This document shows, piece by piece, positions 9,490-15,681 of a stretch of DNA of 27,879 nt. The number at the start of each line of letters is the position of its first letter. The first letter of the stretch is position 1. The DNA is from Flavobacteriales bacterium UBA958 (GTDB lineage Bacteria > Bacteroidota > Bacteroidia > Flavobacteriales_D > Crocinitomicaceae), in NCBI GenBank assembly GCA_002293045.1, contig DBCM01000153.1:20136-48014 (forward strand), in the 5' to 3' direction. Below the pieces are notes generated by a model that was not told where the DNA came from, did no database searches, and was given only the letters and a program-made list of their open reading frames with translations. Both the position numbers and the translations under genes were made by a program.

Positions 9490-9705
9490 TTAATAGATAA
9501 AACCCAATAAACCGCGCCATGCATCTCCGGGCTTACCCGCAATGCCGAACGCGAAATCCATTCCGAAAATCACCACTGAAAAAAGAATCACCGAAATAAG
9601 TACAATGATTGTATTGTTTTGAAGTTCCTTCCACGTGGGCCACGTTACATTATGGACCATCTCGGTGTAGGTTTCATTAAAATAGGTTCTAACTTTTTGA
9701 AACAC
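9490..9705 (-). CDS. secE: Preprotein translocase subunit SecE
   Basis: Small essential subunit of the SecYEG channel that clamps SecY in the inner membrane. The conserved amphipathic helix with VTWPTWKEL is followed by one membrane segment (about 20 residues from IIVLISVILF to GMDFAF) and a short C-terminal tail, as in single-span SecE of most bacteria. The start is uncertain: no ATG is available before the conserved part. The GTG ending at 9705 gives 71 residues and leaves the upstream tRNA-Trp intact. The farther in-frame GTG at 9726 would lie inside the 3' end of the tRNA gene and is less likely. Confidence 0.88.
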   Translation of the reverse strand: MFQKVRTYFNETYTEMVHNVTWPTWKELQNNTIIVLISVILFSVVIFGMDFAFGIAGKPGDAWRGLLGFIY

Positions 9706-9723
9706 AGTGTTTAAATTTATTTG

Positions 9724-9796
9724 CACGGGCGGTAGGATTCGAACCCACGACCAATGGTTTTGGAGACCACTACTCTACCAGCTGAGCTACACCCGT
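9724..9796 (-). tRNA. tRNA-Trp (anticodon CCA)
   Basis: A 73-nt cloverleaf. The 7-bp acceptor stem pairs ACGGGTG with CGCCCGT (one G-T pair), the D arm is GCTC/GAGT type, the anticodon loop reads CTCCAAA with anticodon CCA, and the T arm contains TTCGAAT. The discriminator is G, and the 3' CCA is not encoded (CAA follows). It sits between tuf and secE, a common place for trpT in bacteria. Confidence 0.97.
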
Positions 9797-9798
9797 TT

Positions 9799-9828
9799 AA
9801 AAAGGGGAGTAGAATCCACTCCCCTTTT
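9799..9828 (-). terminator. Intrinsic terminator after tuf, abutting tRNA-Trp
   Basis: A perfect 11-bp inverted repeat (AAAAGGGGAGT, loop GGATTCT, ACTCCCCTTTT on the minus strand) ending in five T, starting 23 nt after the tuf stop. The structure is symmetric, but it serves tuf on the minus strand. Only 2 nt separate the T run from the mature 5' end of tRNA-Trp. Expression of tRNA-Trp and secE-nusG downstream must therefore come from read-through or a promoter I cannot identify. Confidence 0.85.
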
Positions 9829-9851
9829 AAACATATTAATAACTCAAATTA

Positions 9852-11039
9852 TTATCCAATGATCTCAGTTACCTGACCCGCACCTACGGTACGACCTCCT
9901 TCGCGAATCGCGAAACGAAGACCTTTATCCATGGCTACTGGTACAATTAACTTCACATTAATAGATACGTTATCTCCTGGCATTACCATTTCACGACCGT
10001 CTGTAAGGCTGATTTCACCGGTTACATCCGTTGTACGGAAATAGAACTGAGGACGATATTTGTTGTGGAACGGCGTATGACGACCACCTTCTTCTTTTTT
10101 CAATACATAGATTTCAGCTTTGAAATCTTGGTGCGGTTTCGTTGAACCTGGCTTGCAGATAACCATTCCACGCTTGATTTGAGATTTCTCAATACCGCGT
10201 AACAATAGACCTACGTTATCTCCTGCTTCACCACGGTCAAGGATTTTACGGAACATCTCAACACCTGTTACAGTAGAAGTTAGTTTCGCATCACCCATTC
10301 CAAGGATATCCACGGACTCTCCAGAGTTAATTACACCAGTTTCGATTCGACCTGTTGCAACCGTTCCACGACCTGTAATCGTAAACACGTCTTCAATTGG
10401 CATCAAGAATGGCTTATCAACATCACGTGGAGGTAATTGAATGTAAGAATCAACTGCATCCATTAATGCTTCTACCGTAGCAACCCACTTCGCATCTCCG
10501 TTCAATGCACCAAGTGCAGATCCCTGAATTACTGGAGCGTTGTCACCATCATACTTGTAGAAAGAAAGCAACTCACGGATTTCCATTTCAACCAACTCCA
10601 AAAGCTCTTCATCATCCACCATATCCACTTTATTCATGAATACAACCATAGCAGGAACACCTACCTGACGACCAAGAAGAATGTGCTCACGTGTTTGAGG
10701 CATTGGACCATCTGTAGCAGCCACCACAAGGATTGCACCATCCATCTGAGCAGCACCTGTTACCATGTTCTTCACGTAATCGGCGTGACCTGGACAGTCA
10801 ACGTGCGCGTAGTGACGAGCGGTTGTTTCATACTCAATGTGAGAGGTATTGATGGTAATCCCTCTTTCTTTCTCTTCAGGAGCGTTATCAATTGAAGAGA
10901 AGTCTCGCATTTTTGCAAGACCTTTTGACGCCAATACGCTGGAAATTGCAGCAGTAAGCGTAGTTTTACCGTGGTCAACGTGTCCAATAGTTCCAATGTT
11001 CACGTGTGGTTTCGAACGATCGAAATTTTCCTTAGCCAT
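9852..11039 (-). CDS. tuf: Translation elongation factor EF-Tu
   Basis: EF-Tu, 395 residues, the GTPase that delivers aminoacyl-tRNA to the ribosome. G motifs are GHVDHGKT (residues 19-26), DCPGH (81-85) and NKVD (136-139). Switch I contains EEKERGITI, and the two beta-barrel domains follow, ending AGQVTEIIG. It is embedded in a tRNA cluster, four upstream and one downstream, like tufB in E. coli. The terminator at 9799-9828 follows closely. Base composition and codon choice look like those of the neighbouring ribosomal genes. Confidence 0.99.
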   Translation of the reverse strand: MAKENFDRSKPHVNIGTIGHVDHGKTTLTAAISSVLASKGLAKMRDFSSIDNAPEEKERGITINTSHIEYETTARHYAHVDCPGHADYVKNMVTGAAQMDGAILVVAATDGPMPQTREHILLGRQVGVPAMVVFMNKVDMVDDEELLELVEMEIRELLSFYKYDGDNAPVIQGSALGALNGDAKWVATVEALMDAVDSYIQLPPRDVDKPFLMPIEDVFTITGRGTVATGRIETGVINSGESVDILGMGDAKLTSTVTGVEMFRKILDRGEAGDNVGLLLRGIEKSQIKRGMVICKPGSTKPHQDFKAEIYVLKKEEGGRHTPFHNKYRPQFYFRTTDVTGEISLTDGREMVMPGDNVSINVKLIVPVAMDKGLRFAIREGGRTVGAGQVTEIIG

Positions 11040-11109
11040 TTTACTTTATTTATTACTAGTTAATACTCTGTTTTAAACATGATTCCTAAGAATCAATTCT
11101 TTTTCATTG

Positions 11110-11181
11110 AGCCAATGACGAGATTTGAACTCGTGACCTCTTCCTTACCAAGGAAGCGCTCTACCCCTGAGCTACACCGGC
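11110..11181 (-). tRNA. tRNA-Thr (anticodon GGU)
   Basis: A 72-nt cloverleaf with acceptor GCCGGTG paired to CATTGGC (two G-T pairs), anticodon stem CTTCC/GGAAG with loop TTGGTAA (anticodon GGT), T arm ACGAG-TTCAAAT-CTCGT and discriminator T. It is the tRNA nearest tuf, as thrT is in the E. coli thrU-tyrU-glyT-thrT-tufB operon. Confidence 0.97.
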
Positions 11182-11190
11182 ACGCAGTTG

Positions 11191-11263
11191 AGCGGGAGAC
11201 GAGGGTCGAACTCGCGACATTCAGCTTGGAAGGCTGACGCTCTACCAACTGAGCTACTCCCGC
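11191..11263 (-). tRNA. tRNA-Gly (anticodon UCC)
   Basis: A 73-nt cloverleaf with acceptor GCGGGAG paired to CTCCCGC, anticodon stem TCAGC/GCTGA with loop CTTCCAA (anticodon TCC), T arm GCGAG-TTCGACC-CTCGT and discriminator T. It is 9 nt from tRNA-Thr(GGU), implying a shared precursor. Confidence 0.97.
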
Positions 11264-11283
11264 TTATTATTTGCAGTTTCTTG

Positions 11284-11366
11284 TGGGGAGAGCAGGATTC
11301 GAACCTGCGAAGGTATGAACCAACAGATTTACAGTCTGTCCTCGTTGGCCGCTTGAGTATCTCCCC
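11284..11366 (-). tRNA. tRNA-Tyr (anticodon GUA)
   Basis: An 83-nt class II tRNA with a long variable arm. The acceptor GGGGAGA pairs with TCTCCCC, the anticodon loop reads CTGTAAAT around anticodon GTA, the T arm is GCAGG-TTCGAAT-CCTGC and the discriminator is A. The long variable arm and GTA anticodon together identify tRNA-Tyr. Confidence 0.97.
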
Positions 11367-11376
11367 AACAATTTCG

Positions 11377-11450
11377 AGCCGATGGAGGGATTCGAACCCC
11401 CGACCAGCTGATTACAAATCAGCTGCTCTGGCCAACTGAGCTACATCGGC
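11377..11450 (-). tRNA. tRNA-Thr (anticodon UGU)
   Basis: A 74-nt cloverleaf with acceptor GCCGATG paired to CATCGGC, anticodon stem GCTGA/TCAGC with loop TTTGTAA (anticodon TGT), T arm containing GGGGG-TTCGAAT-CCCTC and discriminator T. It is the first gene of the tRNA-tuf transcript. Together with tRNA-Thr(GGU) it brackets the Tyr and Gly genes. Confidence 0.97.
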
Positions 11451-11499
11451 AATTATTGGTATTCATGAAAAAAAGAACTATCCCGACAAATTTCGGATT

Positions 11500-11508
11500 G
11501 CAAATGTA
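11500..11508 (-). promoter_or_regulatory. Bacteroidota-type -7 element for the tRNA-tuf operon
   Basis: The minus strand reads TACATTTGC, an exact match to the TAnnTTTG element of the primary sigma factor of this phylum, about 50 nt upstream of tRNA-Thr(UGU). The flanks are very A/T rich; a clear -33 TTTG at the usual spacing is not obvious. Its position upstream of the whole minus-strand block makes it the likely main promoter. Confidence 0.6.
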
Positions 11509-11608
11509 CAAAGCTTTTTTTTATTGAAAAAATTTTTGTTCATTTTTTTGAGTTTAATTCTCGCTCAACGGAGTTCGGGATACGTTTCATACCTTTACCC
11601 GGAGAACT

Positions 11609-12727
11609 ATGAAAACTATCGTTGTTTGTGTTACTTCTGATTTAGCCACGGATAATCGGATTTTACGGCATTGCGAACTCATGCACGACATGGGTTTTAA
11701 GGTCCTTGTTTTGGGCAGGCAACTTCCCTCCAGCCCGGCGATGCCCGTCTTGCCCTATGCCAGCTACCGGGTCAAACTCCCTTTTACACAAGGGCCGTTG
11801 TTTTACCTCAGCTTTCATATTTGGCTTTTTTTCTTTTTACTTTTTAAACGAGCAGACATTCTTTGGGCCAATGATTTAGATACGGTCCTCCCCTGTTTTT
11901 TGGTGAGTAAATTACGACGTCAATTTTTCACCGTTGATGCCCACGAGCTCTTTACTGAAGTTCCGGAACTGCAAAAGGCTCCAATCAAAAGGTCCATTTG
12001 GGGGATTATTGAAAAACGCCTTGCCGTAAAAGCGGATTTATTCATTACGGTTAATCACTCTTTGGCGCGCTACTTCAAAGATAAATATGGAATCAATCCA
12101 AGTGTTATCCGAAACGTGCCCAAACGAATCCCGCTTACTGCAGCCCATACCAAAGAGGAATTAGGCATCCCGGAGAGCGATCTCGTAGTCGTGATTCAAG
12201 GATCTGGCATTAATAAAGGAAGGGGGTTAGATGAAACGATCGAAGCCATGAGCCTACTAAGCGGTGTGCACTTGTTGATTATTGGCGGCGGTAATGCCAT
12301 CGAAGATGCGAAACAAAAAGTTTCAACGCTTGGAATCGGAGCGAAGGTTCATTTCATCGCACGCGTTCCCTATCAAGAAATGATGCGATATACGCAACTC
12401 GCTTCAATTGGTCTTGCCTATGATGCAGACCCATGTTTAAATTTTCACTTTGCTCTACCCAATAAGATTTTTGATTATTTCCACGCAGGAATTGCGGTAA
12501 TTAGTGGGCCTCAGCCAGAAATCTCAGGCTTGGTATCCATCTATGAATGCGGGTACATAATGAAGCAAATCACCCCAGAGTCAATCCAATGGGCGATTGC
12601 ATTCTACCAAAAACATCCAGGGTTACTCGCCACGCATCAACGGAACGCTAAAAAAGCAGCCGAAACAGAACATTGGGATCATGAGAAAGCAGCATTAGCA
12701 GCGCTACTTAATCCCTTGATCGGTTAA
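11609..12727 (+). CDS. Glycosyltransferase, GT4-like (GT-B fold)
   Basis: 372-residue predicted glycosyltransferase of the GT-B fold, probably transferring a sugar from a nucleotide-sugar donor to a cell-surface or capsule glycan. The N-terminal half shows the acceptor-side Rossmann start (MKTIVVCVTSDLATDNRILRH) and a hydrophobic stretch (about residues 70-85) suggesting membrane association. The C-terminal half carries the donor-binding strands VVIQGSGINKGRGLDETIEA and HLLIIGGGN, then NKIFDYFHAG and GP near the usual acidic motif position. The closest characterised fold is the GT4 family, but substrate and linkage cannot be read from sequence. It faces away from the tRNA block and overlaps the end of the converging GT2 gene by 20 nt. 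Confidence 0.85.
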   Translation: MKTIVVCVTSDLATDNRILRHCELMHDMGFKVLVLGRQLPSSPAMPVLPYASYRVKLPFTQGPLFYLSFHIWLFFFLLFKRADILWANDLDTVLPCFLVSKLRRQFFTVDAHELFTEVPELQKAPIKRSIWGIIEKRLAVKADLFITVNHSLARYFKDKYGINPSVIRNVPKRIPLTAAHTKEELGIPESDLVVVIQGSGINKGRGLDETIEAMSLLSGVHLLIIGGGNAIEDAKQKVSTLGIGAKVHFIARVPYQEMMRYTQLASIGLAYDADPCLNFHFALPNKIFDYFHAGIAVISGPQPEISGLVSIYECGYIMKQITPESIQWAIAFYQKHPGLLATHQRNAKKAAETEHWDHEKAALAALLNPLIG

Positions 12728-13610
12728 TGCGATCGAGCATACAGAGTTTGTAGAAATCAAACAAGGGAATTATTCCAAGGGCTTTACCTGTATTCAATCG
12801 GCTTACCACCGTCGGCAGCACTACATAAGATATTATTCTCATCAGCCACAACAGCTTGAATCGCTTTAAGTCCCGGTACACTCGAAGCACCCTAACTTGT
12901 GCGATAAATGCATCGGGATTTGTGGCGCACTGGATACAACGCTTGAGATTTCCAATGGCCTCGTCTGTCTTCCGCAAGAACGCTTCATTCGAATCCAACA
13001 CTGCGTTCTTCACAGGATTATTTATGTGGTGGGGTTGAAACCCCAATAAACCCAGCTCTACACCAAATAAGGTGTCTTCGTGACCGTAACCCGTAAGGGT
13101 CTCGTTAAACGAAATCTTTTGAAATACCGATTTCCGTAAGAGCACATTGTTTGTTTTAAAACCCGAGCTACTTTTGGACCGTTCTTCTAAGCTTTTACTT
13201 TCCCTGGTACTACTGACTTTCCATCGTAAGAACTGATTCGCGGGAGGTCTTTCCTCTTGATACACACTACCCCCATAACCAACACTGATTGAATCGTCTT
13301 CCGTCAACTTAAACCACTTGCCAACAAAATCGCGCTCCAAGAGTTCCGAATCGCCATCCAAGAAAAGGATAAAATCTCCTTTCGCTTCATTAGCCAAACG
13401 ATTTCGAGTGGCTGCACGCCCCAAGTTGTGGTCATTTCTAAGCAACTTAAATCCCTCAAACACGGGCATGCTGGTCATTACCTCGTTTGGTGAGCAATCA
13501 TCACAAACCAAAACCTCTACGGAAACCGGGAGTAATTGAATCTGCCTTTGCAAGGCAAGCACCAAGGCATCTACATTACAGTGATAGGCTGGAATGCAAA
13601 TGCTCAGCAT
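12708..13610 (-). CDS. Glycosyltransferase family 2
   Basis: 300-residue GT-A fold family 2 glycosyltransferase. It opens with the typical LSICIPAYHCNVDALVLAL strand-helix, followed by VLVCDDCSPNE (nucleotide-binding acidic residues), LGRAATRNRL, and the metal-binding FLDGDSEL (the DxD motif). A GHEDTLFGVELGLLG motif near residue 175 resembles the catalytic ED region of this family. The C-terminus has a hydrophobic segment (LLWLMRIISYVVLPTVV) that could tether it to the membrane. The start codon overlaps the stop of the DUF3467 gene by 1 nt (TAATG), so it is the last gene of the H-NOX operon. Donor and acceptor are unknown. Confidence 0.9.
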   Translation of the reverse strand: MLSICIPAYHCNVDALVLALQRQIQLLPVSVEVLVCDDCSPNEVMTSMPVFEGFKLLRNDHNLGRAATRNRLANEAKGDFILFLDGDSELLERDFVGKWFKLTEDDSISVGYGGSVYQEERPPANQFLRWKVSSTRESKSLEERSKSSSGFKTNNVLLRKSVFQKISFNETLTGYGHEDTLFGVELGLLGFQPHHINNPVKNAVLDSNEAFLRKTDEAIGNLKRCIQCATNPDAFIAQVRVLRVYRDLKRFKLLWLMRIISYVVLPTVVSRLNTGKALGIIPLFDFYKLCMLDRINRSRD

Positions 13611-13915
13611 TATGCCATTGTATTCGGCGTACCAAAGTGCATTGGAGGCATTCCTGCTTGAGGCTCCTCGATCACACCAAAATTCTGCTCGTATTTTTCA
13701 ATATTATCTGCCAATGCATGTAAAAAGCGTTTGGCATTTTGAGGAGTCATTAGTACCCTTGAGCGCACTTTTCCTTTGGGCATTCCTGGCATCATTTGAA
13801 TAAAATCACAAACGACTTCTGCGGGGGAATGCGTGATTACAGCAAGGTTGGAATAGATACCCAAAGCAATCTCTTCGGATAATTCTATATTCATTTGGTT
13901 TTCTTGTTGATCCAT
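13610..13915 (-). CDS. DUF3467 family protein
   Basis: 101-residue protein matching the small DUF3467 family common in Bacteroidota. The recognisable core is NIELSEEIALGIYSNLAVITHSP, then EVVCDFIQMMPGMPKGKVRSRVLMTPQNAKRF and a helix ending NIEKYEQNFG. The C-terminal tail is rich in Pro, Met and Gly. No signal peptide or membrane segment is visible, so it is probably cytoplasmic. The function of the family is not known to me. It lies 3 nt after the saccharopine dehydrogenase-like gene and overlaps the GT2 gene by 1 nt, so translation is probably coupled. Confidence 0.85.
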   Translation of the reverse strand: MDQQENQMNIELSEEIALGIYSNLAVITHSPAEVVCDFIQMMPGMPKGKVRSRVLMTPQNAKRFLHALADNIEKYEQNFGVIEEPQAGMPPMHFGTPNTMA

Positions 13916-13918
13916 GGC

Positions 13919-15256
13919 TTAGTTTATTTCTGTTATTGTATCGGTAAATTTAATTCCAAATTCTTCCAATTCCTTTAGTACCGGCAAATATAATTCCTTT
14001 TGAATAGGAATGTGTACCCCTGGATTTGAATAACCTCTTAAGATAAGTTTAGCGATTATTCCAATAGGAATGCCTACGGTATTTGACATCGCCGTAAATA
14101 CATTGTCTTCTCCCAAGGCCACCATGGATGAAGTGATTTTAGTGCGCCCCGTTGGATGTTCAAATTCAAACTCATGCAACATGACCAGCATGTCTTTATC
14201 CGTTGGCTTTAGCGCCCACGCTTTTTCAAGCAGGGTGTGTAGCAGCACCGCGGGACTTGCGTCTTCTTTAAACGGCAATACATCGCCCCTAAAGCAACCA
14301 ATTTCCTCAAACAGCTCAAAAAGATGCACGCGTTCTGGACGTAAGAATTTTTTAAATTTAACTTCTACGCTGTCCAACAGGTGGTACGGTAAAAAAGCAT
14401 TCATTAATTGCCGTGGGCTCAGTAAGCGGCTATTTTCAAGCACATAGCTGTCATCGGTGAGGCCGAGTTCAATTAACACGTCCCATCCTTGACAAAAATC
14501 TGGTTTTCTTAGGGTACCGCGATAAATGGTTTCCACCTCATTGATGTTATAACTATCAATGTATTTTAATGAATTTCTATTGGCGTAGCCATCAAAAGCA
14601 CCGTATCCGTCAATGATAAAGCGTTCTGTTCTTTTGAATAGCTGCGCATATGGGATGTACTTCAGTTCCTTATTTTGACGAAATGCTGCAACCCCTCCTT
14701 GACCTGCTACAATGACATTTCTGGGATTCCATGTGAACTTGTAATGCCATAAATTATCATCAGATTCTGGCGCAATGAGCCCCCCACAAAAAGATTTAAA
14801 CACTTTCAAGCTGGCGCCTTCTTGTCGTTTCTCATCCATAATCCGCATGGCACTCATGTGGTCTATTCCCGGGTCTACTCCAGTTTCGTTCAAAATGGTT
14901 ACCCCTTTCATAATTGCCTCTTCATGCAATTGCTTCATGGCCGGAGAAACATAGCTTGGCGTTATTAAATCCGTTCTCAAATCTATGCAATCGCGAGCCA
15001 CCTCGTGATGGAATTTAGCCGGAAGCATAGAAATTACGAGGTCAACATGAGCAATCACTGCGCGACGCTCCTCGGCAATACTGGCATCCAATTCAATTAA
15101 TTGAATGCGCGGATTATCCCCATATGTAGCGCGCAGCGGCTCAATGTGTGAATTCCCGATTTTAAGCACCCAATCTTCAACGATTAAACGTTCAGAAAGA
15201 TATCGAAGTAAGGAGGAAGCAGACAATCCTGCTCCCAATACCAAAATGGTTTTCAT
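13919..15256 (-). CDS. Saccharopine dehydrogenase-like oxidoreductase
   Basis: 445-residue NAD(P)-dependent oxidoreductase of the saccharopine dehydrogenase/reductase family (LYS9-like). The N-terminal Rossmann fold shows VLGAGLSASSLLRYL (residues 6-20), and the family signature NETGVDPGIDHMSAM is at 123-137. The C-terminal catalytic domain contains GTLRKPDFCQGWDVLIELGL. In eukaryotes this family makes or oxidises saccharopine between lysine and 2-aminoadipate semialdehyde; bacterial members may instead act on related imino acids, so lysine degradation is only one possibility. No lysine-ketoglutarate reductase partner is visible here. It begins 5 nt after the response regulator and ends 3 nt before DUF3467, so it shares the transcript with the H-NOX sensor genes. 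Confidence 0.9.
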   Translation of the reverse strand: MKTILVLGAGLSASSLLRYLSERLIVEDWVLKIGNSHIEPLRATYGDNPRIQLIELDASIAEERRAVIAHVDLVISMLPAKFHHEVARDCIDLRTDLITPSYVSPAMKQLHEEAIMKGVTILNETGVDPGIDHMSAMRIMDEKRQEGASLKVFKSFCGGLIAPESDDNLWHYKFTWNPRNVIVAGQGGVAAFRQNKELKYIPYAQLFKRTERFIIDGYGAFDGYANRNSLKYIDSYNINEVETIYRGTLRKPDFCQGWDVLIELGLTDDSYVLENSRLLSPRQLMNAFLPYHLLDSVEVKFKKFLRPERVHLFELFEEIGCFRGDVLPFKEDASPAVLLHTLLEKAWALKPTDKDMLVMLHEFEFEHPTGRTKITSSMVALGEDNVFTAMSNTVGIPIGIIAKLILRGYSNPGVHIPIQKELYLPVLKELEEFGIKFTDTITEIN

Positions 15257-15261
15257 CGGAA

Positions 15262-15669
15262 TTAGTGAATGTTTTCTAGGATTGGGCGAACCGCGTTGAA
15301 GAGTACTTCTTCATCCCATGGTTTTGAAATAAACGAGTCGAGTAGGTTGTCTTTCACCAATCCATCAACGGAAACTGGATTCGCTTGACCAGAAAGCATG
15401 ACGCATTTGAGCTCTGGATATTTTTCTTTTATCGATCGAATGAGCTCAGCACCGGTCATTTGTGGCATTTGATAATCCACAATGATAAAAATAATATCTA
15501 TTTTTTCAGCCACCAGCTGGTCAATATTAAGTAAGGCTTCAGAAGGGTCGGTAAAATACTCGAGCAGGGTACATTTTTGATCTAAAATCTTGCCCAGCTG
15601 AAAGCCCAACATCTGCAAAATGAATGGATCATCATCCACACAAACAACCGCATATTTTATTTCATCCAT
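15262..15669 (-). CDS. Single-domain response regulator
   Basis: 135-residue stand-alone receiver domain with no output domain. The acidic pocket is D12-D14 (VCVDDDP), the predicted phospho-accepting aspartate is D65 (IIVDYQMPQMTG), the switch serine is S93 (VMLSGQ) and the conserved lysine is K116 (ISKPWDE). Proteins of this build act by protein contact or as phosphorelay carriers. It starts 12 nt downstream of the end of the large histidine kinase, so it is the obvious substrate of that kinase. Its own target is not evident; no diguanylate cyclase, EAL or histidine phosphotransfer gene is present in the window. Confidence 0.95.
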   Translation of the reverse strand: MDEIKYAVVCVDDDPFILQMLGFQLGKILDQKCTLLEYFTDPSEALLNIDQLVAEKIDIIFIIVDYQMPQMTGAELIRSIKEKYPELKCVMLSGQANPVSVDGLVKDNLLDSFISKPWDEEVLFNAVRPILENIH

Positions 15670-15681
15670 AGAACAAAGGTA

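Noticed and set aside
9706..9726. Upstream GTG start for secE
   Set aside because: It lies inside the 3' acceptor stem of tRNA-Trp; the GTG at 9705 leaves the tRNA intact and gives a normal SecE length.
11080..11095. TGATTC/GAATCA hairpin between tRNA-Thr(GGU) and tuf
   Set aside because: Stem of 6 bp without a T run; may be an RNA processing feature or chance, not enough to annotate.
11188..11439. 83-codon plus-strand open frame
   Set aside because: It is the reverse complement of tRNA-Gly, tRNA-Tyr and tRNA-Thr, a well-known spurious translation pattern.
11581..11597. TACGTTTC and TACCTTTA before the GT4-like gene as promoter
   Set aside because: Each has one mismatch to TAnnTTTG and no -33 at usable spacing; too weak to list.
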